29,046 nucleotides of DNA, taken from contig CAZJDM010000043.1 of NCBI GenBank assembly GCA_964544765.1, positions 1 to 29,046 on the forward strand. Reading direction: 5' to 3'. The notes under the pieces were generated by a model. The model did not search any database and was not told the origin of the DNA. It saw nothing but the letters and a program-made list of their open reading frames with translations. Of this stretch, positions 14,482-22,435 are shown piece after piece. The DNA is from CAZJDM01 sp964544765. Its GTDB lineage: Bacteria > Bdellovibrionota_B > Oligoflexia > CAYFLR01. Every line of letters starts with the position of its first letter. Position 1 is the first letter of the stretch. A program made the translations under genes and the position numbers.

Positions 14482-15357
14482 CTACCTGAGCAAATTCAGG
14501 GCCATTTCTGGTGCTTGATTAGCTTGAGCTAATACCGAAATATTGGCCTGAGTTAATATTCTGTTTTGGGTTAGACTCGCTGTTTCACTGGCAAAATCAA
14601 CGTCTCTTATTCGTGAATTAGCAGCGCTCAAATTCTCCCTAATTACGGTAATATTACTGATAGCTGAATTCAAACGACTTTGGTTAGCTCCAAGCGAAGA
14701 ACGTTGTTCGGCTATTAGGTTTAATGTCGAGTCAATGGCATTTAACTTGTTAGCGATATCTGTACGGCTAATGGATTCATCTGCGGTTAAAGGACCTATT
14801 TCAGATCCTTTTCCTAAACCTAACAGCTCAGTGTTCATTGCCATTGCAGCTAAATTGATAGTCAAGGTATCTGTGTTTTCTTTTTCTCCGTTGCCGATAC
14901 CTACCTGCATGACCAATTCTTCTGAAGTTTCACCATCTTGCCTAAGTAGCAAGGTACCATTAAATTCAGTAGTGTTAGAAATTCGATCTATTTCGTCCAC
15001 TAACTCTCTATACTCTTTATTTAGATACAATCTGTCTCTATTTCCTACAGTATCACTAGCTGCTTGTACTGTTAACTCTCTAAGACGAATAACTATATTG
15101 GAAATTTCGTTTAGAGAACCCTCTGCTATTTGAATCAATGAAATTCCGTCATTGGCATTTCTCGAAGCTTGGTTAAGACTCCGTATCTGGCCTCGTAACC
15201 CCTCCGAAATGGCTAATCCGGCCGCATCATCTGCTGACTTATTGATTCTGTAACCAGAAGACAATTTTTCCAAATTGGATACAATTCTTTGGTTATTACT
15301 TTTTAGATTTCGTTGTGCTGTGAGTGATTGTACATTTGTTTTAATACGTAAACCCAT
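14482..15357 (-). CDS. flagellin, first gene of the tandem cluster
   Basis: This is a core flagellin of 291 residues. The frame is open eight codons further, to an ATG at 15381, but the true start is the ATG at 15357. It gives the conserved MGLRIKTNVQSL end and has AAGGAGGG directly upstream, inside the longer frame. Conserved blocks are NLEKLSSGYRINKSADDAAG, RNANDGISLIQIAEGSLNEI, TTEFNGTLLL, SRIRDVDFASETASLTQNRI and QANQAPEMALNLLR. Being first, it is likely the most strongly expressed filament subunit. No clear sigma-28 or sigma-54 promoter could be found in the 521 bp upstream, even though a sigma-28-type gene lies 6 kb away. Confidence 0.96.
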   Translation of the reverse strand: MGLRIKTNVQSLTAQRNLKSNNQRIVSNLEKLSSGYRINKSADDAAGLAISEGLRGQIRSLNQASRNANDGISLIQIAEGSLNEISNIVIRLRELTVQAASDTVGNRDRLYLNKEYRELVDEIDRISNTTEFNGTLLLRQDGETSEELVMQVGIGNGEKENTDTLTINLAAMAMNTELLGLGKGSEIGPLTADESISRTDIANKLNAIDSTLNLIAEQRSSLGANQSRLNSAISNITVIRENLSAANSRIRDVDFASETASLTQNRILTQANISVLAQANQAPEMALNLLR

Positions 15358-15878
15358 AAATCCCTCCTTGAATGGTTCCACTCTATAAATTATTAATGAG
15401 TGTCCCTATCCATGTAAGTAAGTTATTTAGCTAATTCTTTAAGATTAACTATTTGTTTTTAGGTTAATTTTTTTGCACTAAGATTTTTATGTGGTATTTG
15501 ACATGATATACCTCCTTGTGTGATAAACTTCCATGGTACAATCTCGTACCGATAAAACAGAGATCTTCCTTTTCCATTTCTCTTACTTAAGTGGTCGTAC
15601 TATGCCTAAATAATCTTTAGAAAAAATGAAAAAAATTTATAATATACAAAAATTATTATAAAAAACAGAAATTAAAATTATAAAAATTGACAATCAAAGA
15701 GGGCTATGATATTTATTTTGGGTACATTAATACGTGATTTTTCTCTCGTATATAATGATGTATGTATTTCTATTAAAAAATCCTAGGGATTAAATATAAT
15801 TCCGTAATTGCAGATAGTTATCATGAGTTACTAGATAAGTTTCATCAAATTAGAGCCACTCAAAAAAGCAGGTGTTAG
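15358..15878. promoter_or_regulatory. 521-bp AT-rich divergent region, flagellins / histidine kinase
   Basis: No protein gene is evident. On the minus strand there is a very good ribosome binding site (AAGGAGG, 15511-15517) followed after 6 nt by a five-codon frame (15487-15504). On the plus strand TTGACA at 15687-15692, with only weak -10 options near 15708-15715, may start the kinase transcript about 160 bp upstream of its ATG. I could not assign a flagellin promoter with confidence. Confidence 0.4.
15487..15504 (-). CDS. possible five-codon leader peptide upstream of the flagellins
   Basis: ATG at 15502-15504 is followed by codons for Ser-Asn-Thr-Thr and TAA. The AAGGAGG six bases before the ATG is as good as those of the flagellin genes. 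It lies about 130 bp upstream of the first flagellin start, on the same strand. It may be a leader peptide or the remnant start of a lost gene; chance is also possible. Confidence 0.2.
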   Translation of the reverse strand: MSNTT

Positions 15879-17606
15879 ATGGTAAGTAAACCATGTTGTT
15901 TTAGAAAGAATTCATTAATTGCATTAATTGTTGCAGCTCTGTTATCAATTCTGATCGTAATAGATTCATATATTATTAGTCATCAACGCGAGGTAATGAC
16001 CGAAAACCTATTAGATTCTACAAATCGGGAAATAGATTTCTTAGCAGAATCTATAAAGGAGCCTCTTCATAATAATGATTATGTTATGATTGAACAATTT
16101 GTCAATAAGTGGGGAAAAGTTAGTAAAAACATAAACAAGGCAAGATTAATTACTCTTGATAAATCTATATTAGCTTTTTATCAAAGTAAAAACTTATTAG
16201 TAGATAAAACTAAATTATACCCTGTTACCAGATTGATAAAATCTTCACCTTCTGATCAATTTAAGTTAGAAGTTTTAGTTGATCTTTCTTATGTAGATTC
16301 CAACCTTGCAAAACTAAATTGGCAATTGATAATTAGTTCCATTATTGTAGCTTTTATTTTGGGTATTGTTCTTTGGTATTTATTTAAGAGATTCGCATTG
16401 GTTCCTCTTACCGGAGAAATAATTAGTTGCCGACAAGCTGAGAAATTGCTCAAGGAAAGTAAAGAACGTTTTCGAACTGTGGCTGATTTCACCTATGATT
16501 GGGAATATTGGATAGGAACCGAAAATCAAATTCGTTATATGTCTCCATCATGTGAGCGTATCACTGGATATAGTATAAAGGAATTTGTGAATGATCCTCT
16601 ATTAATTGAAAAAATAATAAAGCCAGAAGATCGTGAGTCGTGTGAGGATCATTTTTCCGGGGAACTCAAGGATTTACCACCCAGCGAGATTGAGTTTCGT
16701 ATAATTAATAAATCTGGAGGTGAAAGGTGGATAGGACATTCTTGTCAGATGGTGTATGGAGATCATGGTCAATTGCGCGGTAGAAGAGTTGGGAACAGAG
16801 ATATCACTGAATTAAAAAATATACAAAAAAAGTTCGAGAAATCTAAAAATCTTGCAGAAAAAGCTACTCAAGCTAAATCTGACTTTATCTCATTTATTAG
16901 TCATGAGCTTAGAACACCGTTGAATGCCATTTTAGGTTTCAGTCAATTGCTTGATCAGTTAGAATCGGTTTCCAAAAAGAAACAAAAAGAGTTTTTGGGA
17001 TATATACTTCAATCTGGAAATATTTTATTAAAATTAATAAACGACTTTACTGATCTGTCGAAAATTGAATCCGGTAAAATTGATCTTGCTATTGAAGATG
17101 TACTAGTAAATAAAACAATTCGGGATTGCTTGGATATGACATCGAATTTTGCTCAGGAACGTTCAATTTCTCTGATTAATAATCAGAACGATTCTTGTCA
17201 ATCTTACGTTGTTAAAGCAGATTTAGTTCGTTTTAAACAGATACTGAATAATTTGATTACTAATGCCATCAAATATAATAAAGATAAGGGAACAGTTACT
17301 ATTACCACTGAAATGCGTGAAAATCAAATGTTACGCATTAATGTAATGGATACTGGCAAAGGGATTAAGGAACAAGAAATGAAGAAGGTATTTGAACCTT
17401 TTGTAAGGTTAGATCAAAATCCCGCTGGTGTTGAAGGTACCGGAGTTGGACTTACTATCAGTAAGCAACTAATAAAATTAATGAAAGGTGCAATTGGTGT
17501 GAAGTTAAATTCAGAAGGTGGATGCATCTTTTGGATTGAATTACCTGTTTCACAAAATCAGATAACATCCTCATCAACTTCGTATGGTACATATACTGGT
17601 TCCTAA
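15879..17606 (+). CDS. membrane sensor histidine kinase with PAS domain
   Basis: This is a 575-residue two-component kinase. The first membrane segment at about 12-33, a periplasmic stretch of about 115 residues and a second segment at about 148-168 form the sensor. A PAS domain spans about 195-315 (RYMSPSCERITGYSIKEFVN, and the C-terminal GRRVGNRDITE of a PAC motif). A short coiled linker leads to HisKA with phospho-acceptor His342 in SHELRTPLNAI. The HATPase domain has the N-box around Asn462 (NNLITNAIKYN), G1 box DTGKGI, F-box FEPF and G2 box GTGVGLTIS. No receiver domain is attached and no response regulator is adjacent, so the partner is elsewhere. Only a weak GCAGG precedes the ATG. The signal is unknown; the flagellin neighbours make a motility link plausible but unproven. 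Confidence 0.93.
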   Translation: MVSKPCCFRKNSLIALIVAALLSILIVIDSYIISHQREVMTENLLDSTNREIDFLAESIKEPLHNNDYVMIEQFVNKWGKVSKNINKARLITLDKSILAFYQSKNLLVDKTKLYPVTRLIKSSPSDQFKLEVLVDLSYVDSNLAKLNWQLIISSIIVAFILGIVLWYLFKRFALVPLTGEIISCRQAEKLLKESKERFRTVADFTYDWEYWIGTENQIRYMSPSCERITGYSIKEFVNDPLLIEKIIKPEDRESCEDHFSGELKDLPPSEIEFRIINKSGGERWIGHSCQMVYGDHGQLRGRRVGNRDITELKNIQKKFEKSKNLAEKATQAKSDFISFISHELRTPLNAILGFSQLLDQLESVSKKKQKEFLGYILQSGNILLKLINDFTDLSKIESGKIDLAIEDVLVNKTIRDCLDMTSNFAQERSISLINNQNDSCQSYVVKADLVRFKQILNNLITNAIKYNKDKGTVTITTEMRENQMLRINVMDTGKGIKEQEMKKVFEPFVRLDQNPAGVEGTGVGLTISKQLIKLMKGAIGVKLNSEGGCIFWIELPVSQNQITSSSTSYGTYTGS

Positions 17607-17641
17607 ATACTAGCTATTGGTTTATAGCACTCTAAGACAAG

Positions 17642-18415
17642 TTAGTTAGCTAAATCTCTTTTTTCTAATAATTGACTGACAATACTAATGGCAATTTCAT
17701 TAGGGGTGTTATTTCCAAATTTAGAACCGACTGGGCAGGTTAAGCTATCTATTACTTCTGGTGTAAAATCTTGATTTAAATTCCGACGGATAAATGCTGC
17801 CTTGGATTTACTTCCAATCATTCCGATAAATGGGTGTTGAGTGGGGGATTTAAATAGGTGTCGTACAACGGTTTCGTCATTGGCGTGCCCGGTTGTCATA
17901 ATTACTATAAAAGAATTTGGTGGTATGTTTTCAGGAATGGTTTGCCAGTCATCTATCTTGATCTTTCTTACATTAGGACATTGAGGTAATTTATTCAACC
18001 ACTCATCTCGTGGATCGAAGCAGTTAATATGACAATCTAAATCCTTAAGTATATTTATTACACTTTGAGCCACATGACCGGCGCCAAAAATAGCTATATC
18101 CCATCGATTTTTATTACATAACTCAAAACATAAGGTTACCTTACCACCGCAAGTCATGCCTAAATCTTTATTTAAATTGATATCGACTACTTTGACATAA
18201 TCATTAGAGGATAAAAAGTTCTGAGCAATTTCAATGGCACGCGACTCAACTTTTCCACCACCAACTGAACCATAATACAAGCCTTCTCTAGAAACTATCA
18301 TTCGCGCTCCTTTGCCTTGAGGAGTACTGCCTTGCGCATCAATGATCATAACAGAAACAAATGGGTGTTGAGTTGTGCATAGTTCGCTAGCTGCATGAAA
18401 AAAATTGGTATTCAT
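17642..18415 (-). CDS. xdhC: xanthine dehydrogenase accessory protein XdhC
   Basis: XdhC binds molybdenum cofactor, helps its terminal sulfuration and delivers it to XdhB. The 257-residue protein has the N-terminal XdhC/CoxI domain (IDAQGSTPQGKGARMIVS and GSVGGGKVESRAIE) and a Rossmann domain starting IAIFGAGHVAQSVINIL at about 107-123. The C-terminal block MIGSKSKAAFIRR and CPVGSKFGNNTPNEIAISI is typical of the family. It starts 12 bp after the end of xdhB, with AAGGAC as ribosome binding site, and closes the xdhABC operon. It is convergent with the histidine kinase gene, 35 bp away, with no clear terminator between. Confidence 0.95.
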   Translation of the reverse strand: MNTNFFHAASELCTTQHPFVSVMIIDAQGSTPQGKGARMIVSREGLYYGSVGGGKVESRAIEIAQNFLSSNDYVKVVDINLNKDLGMTCGGKVTLCFELCNKNRWDIAIFGAGHVAQSVINILKDLDCHINCFDPRDEWLNKLPQCPNVRKIKIDDWQTIPENIPPNSFIVIMTTGHANDETVVRHLFKSPTQHPFIGMIGSKSKAAFIRRNLNQDFTPEVIDSLTCPVGSKFGNNTPNEIAISIVSQLLEKRDLAN

Positions 18416-18427
18416 TATAAAAAGTCC

Positions 18428-20825
18428 TTATGTAATTCCTTGAATTATCTTAAAAACAACTTCAGGAGTAGCGGGTAGAGACAGAGGATTCTTATCTGAC
18501 TTCGATAGGAAAGAAAGGGCATGTTTTACAGCGGTCCATACTGAAATTCCCAATAAAAACGGAGGCTCACCGACTGCCTTACTCCGTTTGAGGCTGATAA
18601 TGCTATCAGAATTTTCAATAAAGTCAATATTAAAGCAGGGTGGAATGTCTTGTATATTAGGTATCTTATAGGTTGTCGGTGAGTGAGATAGTAGATTACC
18701 TTGATCTCCATAAACTAATTCTTCGGTGGTTACCCAACCTAAAGCTTGAATAAACGCTCCTTCCACTTGACCCTGATCAATATTTTGGTGGAGCGGTTTC
18801 CCAAGATCCATTAATATATCGGCTCTTAGTATTTTAGAAATTCCAGTAAAACGATCTNNNNNNNNNNATTATAACTTCAGAAATGGCAGCTCCTTGAGTG
18901 TAATATAAAAAAGGAGAGCCTTTGGCGCTATTACGATCAAATCCTGTAACCGGTATTTTATAAAACCCATAATCACTAAGACTAATCCGGTTTTGATAAG
19001 CTATAGATAAAAGTTGATAAAAAGATATTCGCTGATTGGTATTAGACGAGTTAACAAGTTCACCGTTTTTTAATTTTATATGGGTCGTAGATTCCTGGAG
19101 ATTTATTTCTAATTCACTAGTAGTTTTGGTTTTCAGGCGATGATAAGCAACAAAACATGCTTTTAATCGAGCGATTATTTTATTACAAGCATCAAGTGCC
19201 GCAGCCCCATTAATATCGGTGCCACTAGAGGCAGCAGTAGGTGAAGTGTTGCTGTTTTTCTCGGTTGAAGTAGGCATGATTAGGATGTTTTGAGTTGGAA
19301 TGGTAAAAGCATCAGCGACTAATTGTCTGATTTTACTATTGACTCCTTGTCCCATTTCCACCGCACCTGTTGAAACTTGAATAGTCCCATCCAATAAAAT
19401 GTTTACCAACGCGTTACCCTGATTTAAAAAGCGAGAAGTAAAAGAAATACCAAATTTAATTGGAACAAGTGAAATCCCTTTTAAATGGGTTTTGGAGCCA
19501 GAATTGAATTTATTAATTTGGTTGAGTCGGTTCTGGTAGTCACTTGTTAATGGCAGAGAAGATAACAAGTCGTGGAGCTTATTGTTCTGCACTGTCTGTC
19601 CATAGGGAGTAATATTGTTTTTTCTGATACCATATAGATTTATTTTTCTGACTTTTAACGAATCAATTTTTAATTGCTGGGAGATTTCTTCCATAATATT
19701 TTCTATGGCCACTACTCCTTGAGGAGCACCAAATCCCCTAAAAGCAGTGTTAGGAGGGAAATTAGTTTTACAGATCGTACCATTGATTATAATATGGGGA
19801 ATAAAGTAAGCATTGTCTGTGTGAAGTAAGGTGCGTTCCATGATAGCGGTTGATAGATCAGCATAACTGCCTCCATCACTGAAAAAATCAATCTTTAAAG
19901 CTTCTATGTTACCGTTATTTTTATAAGCTGCTTTATAATTTACCTCATATCGGTGTCGTTTTCCGGTAAAGCACATATCATCATCAACAGATAGTTCTAT
20001 GCGTGCTGGTCGTCCAGTTTTTAGAGCAACCATCGCGGCCATGGTGGCAAAATGGGATGCTTGGGATTCCTTACCGCCAAAACCTCCCCCTAAACGTTTT
20101 ACTGTGCAGATAACTTGATTTTGTTTAATTCCCAAAACTCTGGCAACGATATGTTGTACTTCAGTGGGATTCTGAGTTGAGGAATAAATTTTAACACATT
20201 CATCTTCTTCTGGATAAGCAACAGCTGTTTGGGATTCTAAATAAAAATGATTCTGCCCACCAATGGATAAAGATCCTTTTAAGATTTGTAATCCTTTACC
20301 GTTACTGTTTGCCTGTTTAAATACTTTTTGTGGATCTCCAGTTATAATAGGAGTGTGTTTCTTTATATATGCTTTGGCTTTAATTGCTTGCTTAACGCTA
20401 AGAATAGGTGTTTGTGGTTTAATAGTTATTTTGATCTTTTTTTTAGCCAGTGAAACAATTTCACGAGACTCTCCGGCAATTAAAACTATTGGTTCCCCAA
20501 TGTAATTAACTTTTTTATCAGCCAGAAAAGGTTGATCATGAAAGATAGGGCCAAAAGTATTTTGCCCTTCAACATTTTGAGCCGTATACAAAGCAACGAT
20601 ACCAGGTAAATTTTGAGCTGGGGTAAGATCAATATTGATGATTTTTCCATGAGCCAATTTACTAGGTAAAAAGTCAACGATTAGCTCTCCTTGGCGTTTA
20701 GGAAGATCTCCGGTAAAAATACTTTTGCCACTTACATGCTTATGCAGTGAATCATGCAAAGAATATATTGGGTCATCCTTATTTGTCTTATCTATTGTTT
20801 TATTAACCTTGTTTCTAGTTACCAT
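18428..20825 (-). CDS. xdhB: xanthine dehydrogenase molybdenum subunit XdhB, split by an N gap
   Basis: XdhB holds the molybdopterin site that hydroxylates hypoxanthine and xanthine to urate. As written, the ten Ns at 18858-18867 break the frame after residue 652. Removing all ten gives a seamless AISEV-IIDRFTGISKILRAD junction, as in homologues, and a single 795-residue protein of normal length. Counted that way, the substrate-site residues known from Rhodobacter and bovine enzymes are all present: Glu253 (GGGFGGKES), Arg363 (AFRGFGAPQG) and catalytic Glu750 (VGEPPF). The cofactor loops VEMGQGVNSK and SSGTDINGAA are also there. These residues favour true xanthine dehydrogenase over aldehyde oxidase. 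The ATG abuts the xdhA stop (TAG-ATG) without a Shine-Dalgarno, so translation is probably coupled. Confidence 0.93.
18858..18867. other. assembly gap of 10 Ns inside xdhB
   Basis: Ten Ns interrupt an otherwise intact gene. The coding sequence on both sides joins in frame only if the true gap is 0 or a multiple of three. Zero gives a normal family alignment with no missing residues. The Ns therefore look like a placeholder scaffold join rather than lost sequence. Confidence 0.9.
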
Positions 20826-22328
20826 CTAATTATCATTTTGCTCTAAATCGTAATAAAATTTTAATAATAGTTGAGCCGTTACTGTACTTCGATATTCAGC
20901 CGAACCCCTTACATCAGAGATAGGTGCAATGTCTTTTTTAATAAATTGTCCTGCTTGTTCAAATGAATCTAATTGCCATTTTTTCCCGGTTAAAAATTTT
21001 TCGGTTTTAGTGGTGCGAACTACTGTTTTTGATGCTCCGCTTACGGCTATTCGCACTTCTTTAATTATGTAATTTTGTTTTGTCGTATTGCTTTGTTTAG
21101 TTAAGTTGCTTTGTTTGGTTGAATTACTCTGAAATTTTAAATAAAAGGCGACCCCAACCGTAGCAATATCCAAGTCAGTTCTCTTAGCAACTTTAAAATA
21201 CCTTACTATTGTTTTTCTTTCAGCAATCGGGATGGATATGGAGGATATTATTTCATTGGCTTTGAGGTCGATCTGTTTATAGTCTTGAAAGAAATTTAAT
21301 ATAGAAACTTTTCTTTCTTTTTTAGAACCCAGAATATTTAAATTAGCCTCCATTACCATTAATAATGGCAAAGTATCTCCAATGGGGGAGGCATTGGCTA
21401 TATTACCGGCTAAAGTAGCGACGTTCTTGATTTGAGGTGAGGCAAAATTTTGCAATAGAATTCTTAAATGGGGAATTTTATTTTTTATAACTAGGGAGTT
21501 TTGTAATTCAGTTAGAGTTACATTGGACCCAATTATAACATTACTTTTATTAAGTTTGATTCGATTTAAAAAGGATAACTTATTTAATGAAATTAATTTA
21601 GTTGGTTGCCAGTCATTTTTATTGGTTAAAACTCCCAAATCAGTGAAACCAGCTCCAATGGTTCCTTTTGGTTTGGAGGTTAGTAAGCGTTGTAATTCTT
21701 TTTTGTTAGTAGGACAAAAAAGTGATCGCTGTTCGTTTTTAATTATGATGGATTGACGACATTTCGCTTTTAAATTTTTGATCATTTGTTTTGTGGGATA
21801 ATGGCTCAGTAAACGATCTTTTTTCTTAGGTTTGATGTTTAATCCAGCACGAATGATTGATTGATAACCCGTGCAACGACATAAATTGCCCACTAAAGCT
21901 TGTTTTAAAGCTTGTTCATTAATCTGGGATCGGTTCTCAAATATTCCAGTTAAAGTCATTACAATACCGGGAGTACAGTATCCACATTGTGATCCGAAAT
22001 AATTGGCTAGAGTTTTTTGAACTTGAGATAAACTTGAGCCAACACCTTCTATAGTTACAACATGCATTTTGTCAACATAATAAGAGGGTAAGATACATGA
22101 GTTTATAGGTTGATATTGAAAGATGTTCTGGTTGTTATTCGCATTCTTATTAATCGGAATTTTTCCGATTAATACGGTACACGCCCCACAGTCGCCTTCT
22201 TCACATACAATCTTAGTGCCGGTTAGGGCGAGTTTGTCTCTTATTAAGCGTGACAAGGGCGAAAAAATATCTCGACCTTTAAGGGTCATAGGAACATCAT
22301 TTAGATAAAAGAAAACATAATCGCGCAT
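20826..22328 (-). CDS. xdhA: xanthine dehydrogenase iron-sulfur/FAD subunit XdhA
   Basis: XdhA passes electrons from the XdhB molybdenum site to NAD through two [2Fe-2S] clusters and FAD. In the 500-residue protein, the plant-type ferredoxin cluster uses Cys42, Cys47, Cys50 (CEEGDCGAC) and Cys78. The second cluster uses Cys115, Cys118 (CGYC), Cys150 and Cys152 (CRC). The FAD domain contains GTIGAGFTDLGVL at about 220-232 and LAGNIANASPIGDTLPLL. The C-terminal domain carries an odd Asn/Thr/Lys/Gln repeat insertion. There is no Shine-Dalgarno before the ATG at 22328. The gene heads xdhA-xdhB-xdhC; the 107 bp upstream contain a weak promoter candidate, and the lipoprotein gene ends just before it on the same strand. 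Confidence 0.95.
   Translation of the reverse strand: MRDYVFFYLNDVPMTLKGRDIFSPLSRLIRDKLALTGTKIVCEEGDCGACTVLIGKIPINKNANNNQNIFQYQPINSCILPSYYVDKMHVVTIEGVGSSLSQVQKTLANYFGSQCGYCTPGIVMTLTGIFENRSQINEQALKQALVGNLCRCTGYQSIIRAGLNIKPKKKDRLLSHYPTKQMIKNLKAKCRQSIIIKNEQRSLFCPTNKKELQRLLTSKPKGTIGAGFTDLGVLTNKNDWQPTKLISLNKLSFLNRIKLNKSNVIIGSNVTLTELQNSLVIKNKIPHLRILLQNFASPQIKNVATLAGNIANASPIGDTLPLLMVMEANLNILGSKKERKVSILNFFQDYKQIDLKANEIISSISIPIAERKTIVRYFKVAKRTDLDIATVGVAFYLKFQSNSTKQSNLTKQSNTTKQNYIIKEVRIAVSGASKTVVRTTKTEKFLTGKKWQLDSFEQAGQFIKKDIAPISDVRGSAEYRSTVTAQLLLKFYYDLEQNDN
21078..21131 (-). repeat. three 18-bp tandem units inside xdhA
   Basis: Three degenerate 18-bp copies (21114-21131, 21096-21113, 21078-21095, in coding order) encode QSNSTK, QSNLTK and QSNTTK. 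They keep the frame and sit between two strands of the CO-dehydrogenase-flavoprotein C-terminal domain, probably as a surface loop. Most differences are at third or middle codon positions. Confidence 0.85.
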
Positions 22329-22435
22329 AGTGGTGGATATTACAATAAAGATTCATTAAGATAAAGTAATAAACAGTGGGGTGCAAGTTTCACTCATGCC
22401 ACGCTGTTTAAGCGTTTAATTGTTAAATCGTCGGG

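Noticed and set aside
15524..15555. Plus-strand sigma-28-like TAAACTT ... ACCGATAA
   Set aside because: The distance between boxes is 24 bases from start to start instead of 19, and it faces the kinase rather than the flagellins.
22382..22401. Minus-strand TGGCA ... TTGCA resembling a sigma-54 promoter before xdhA
   Set aside because: The GG-to-GC spacing is 16 instead of the strictly required 12.
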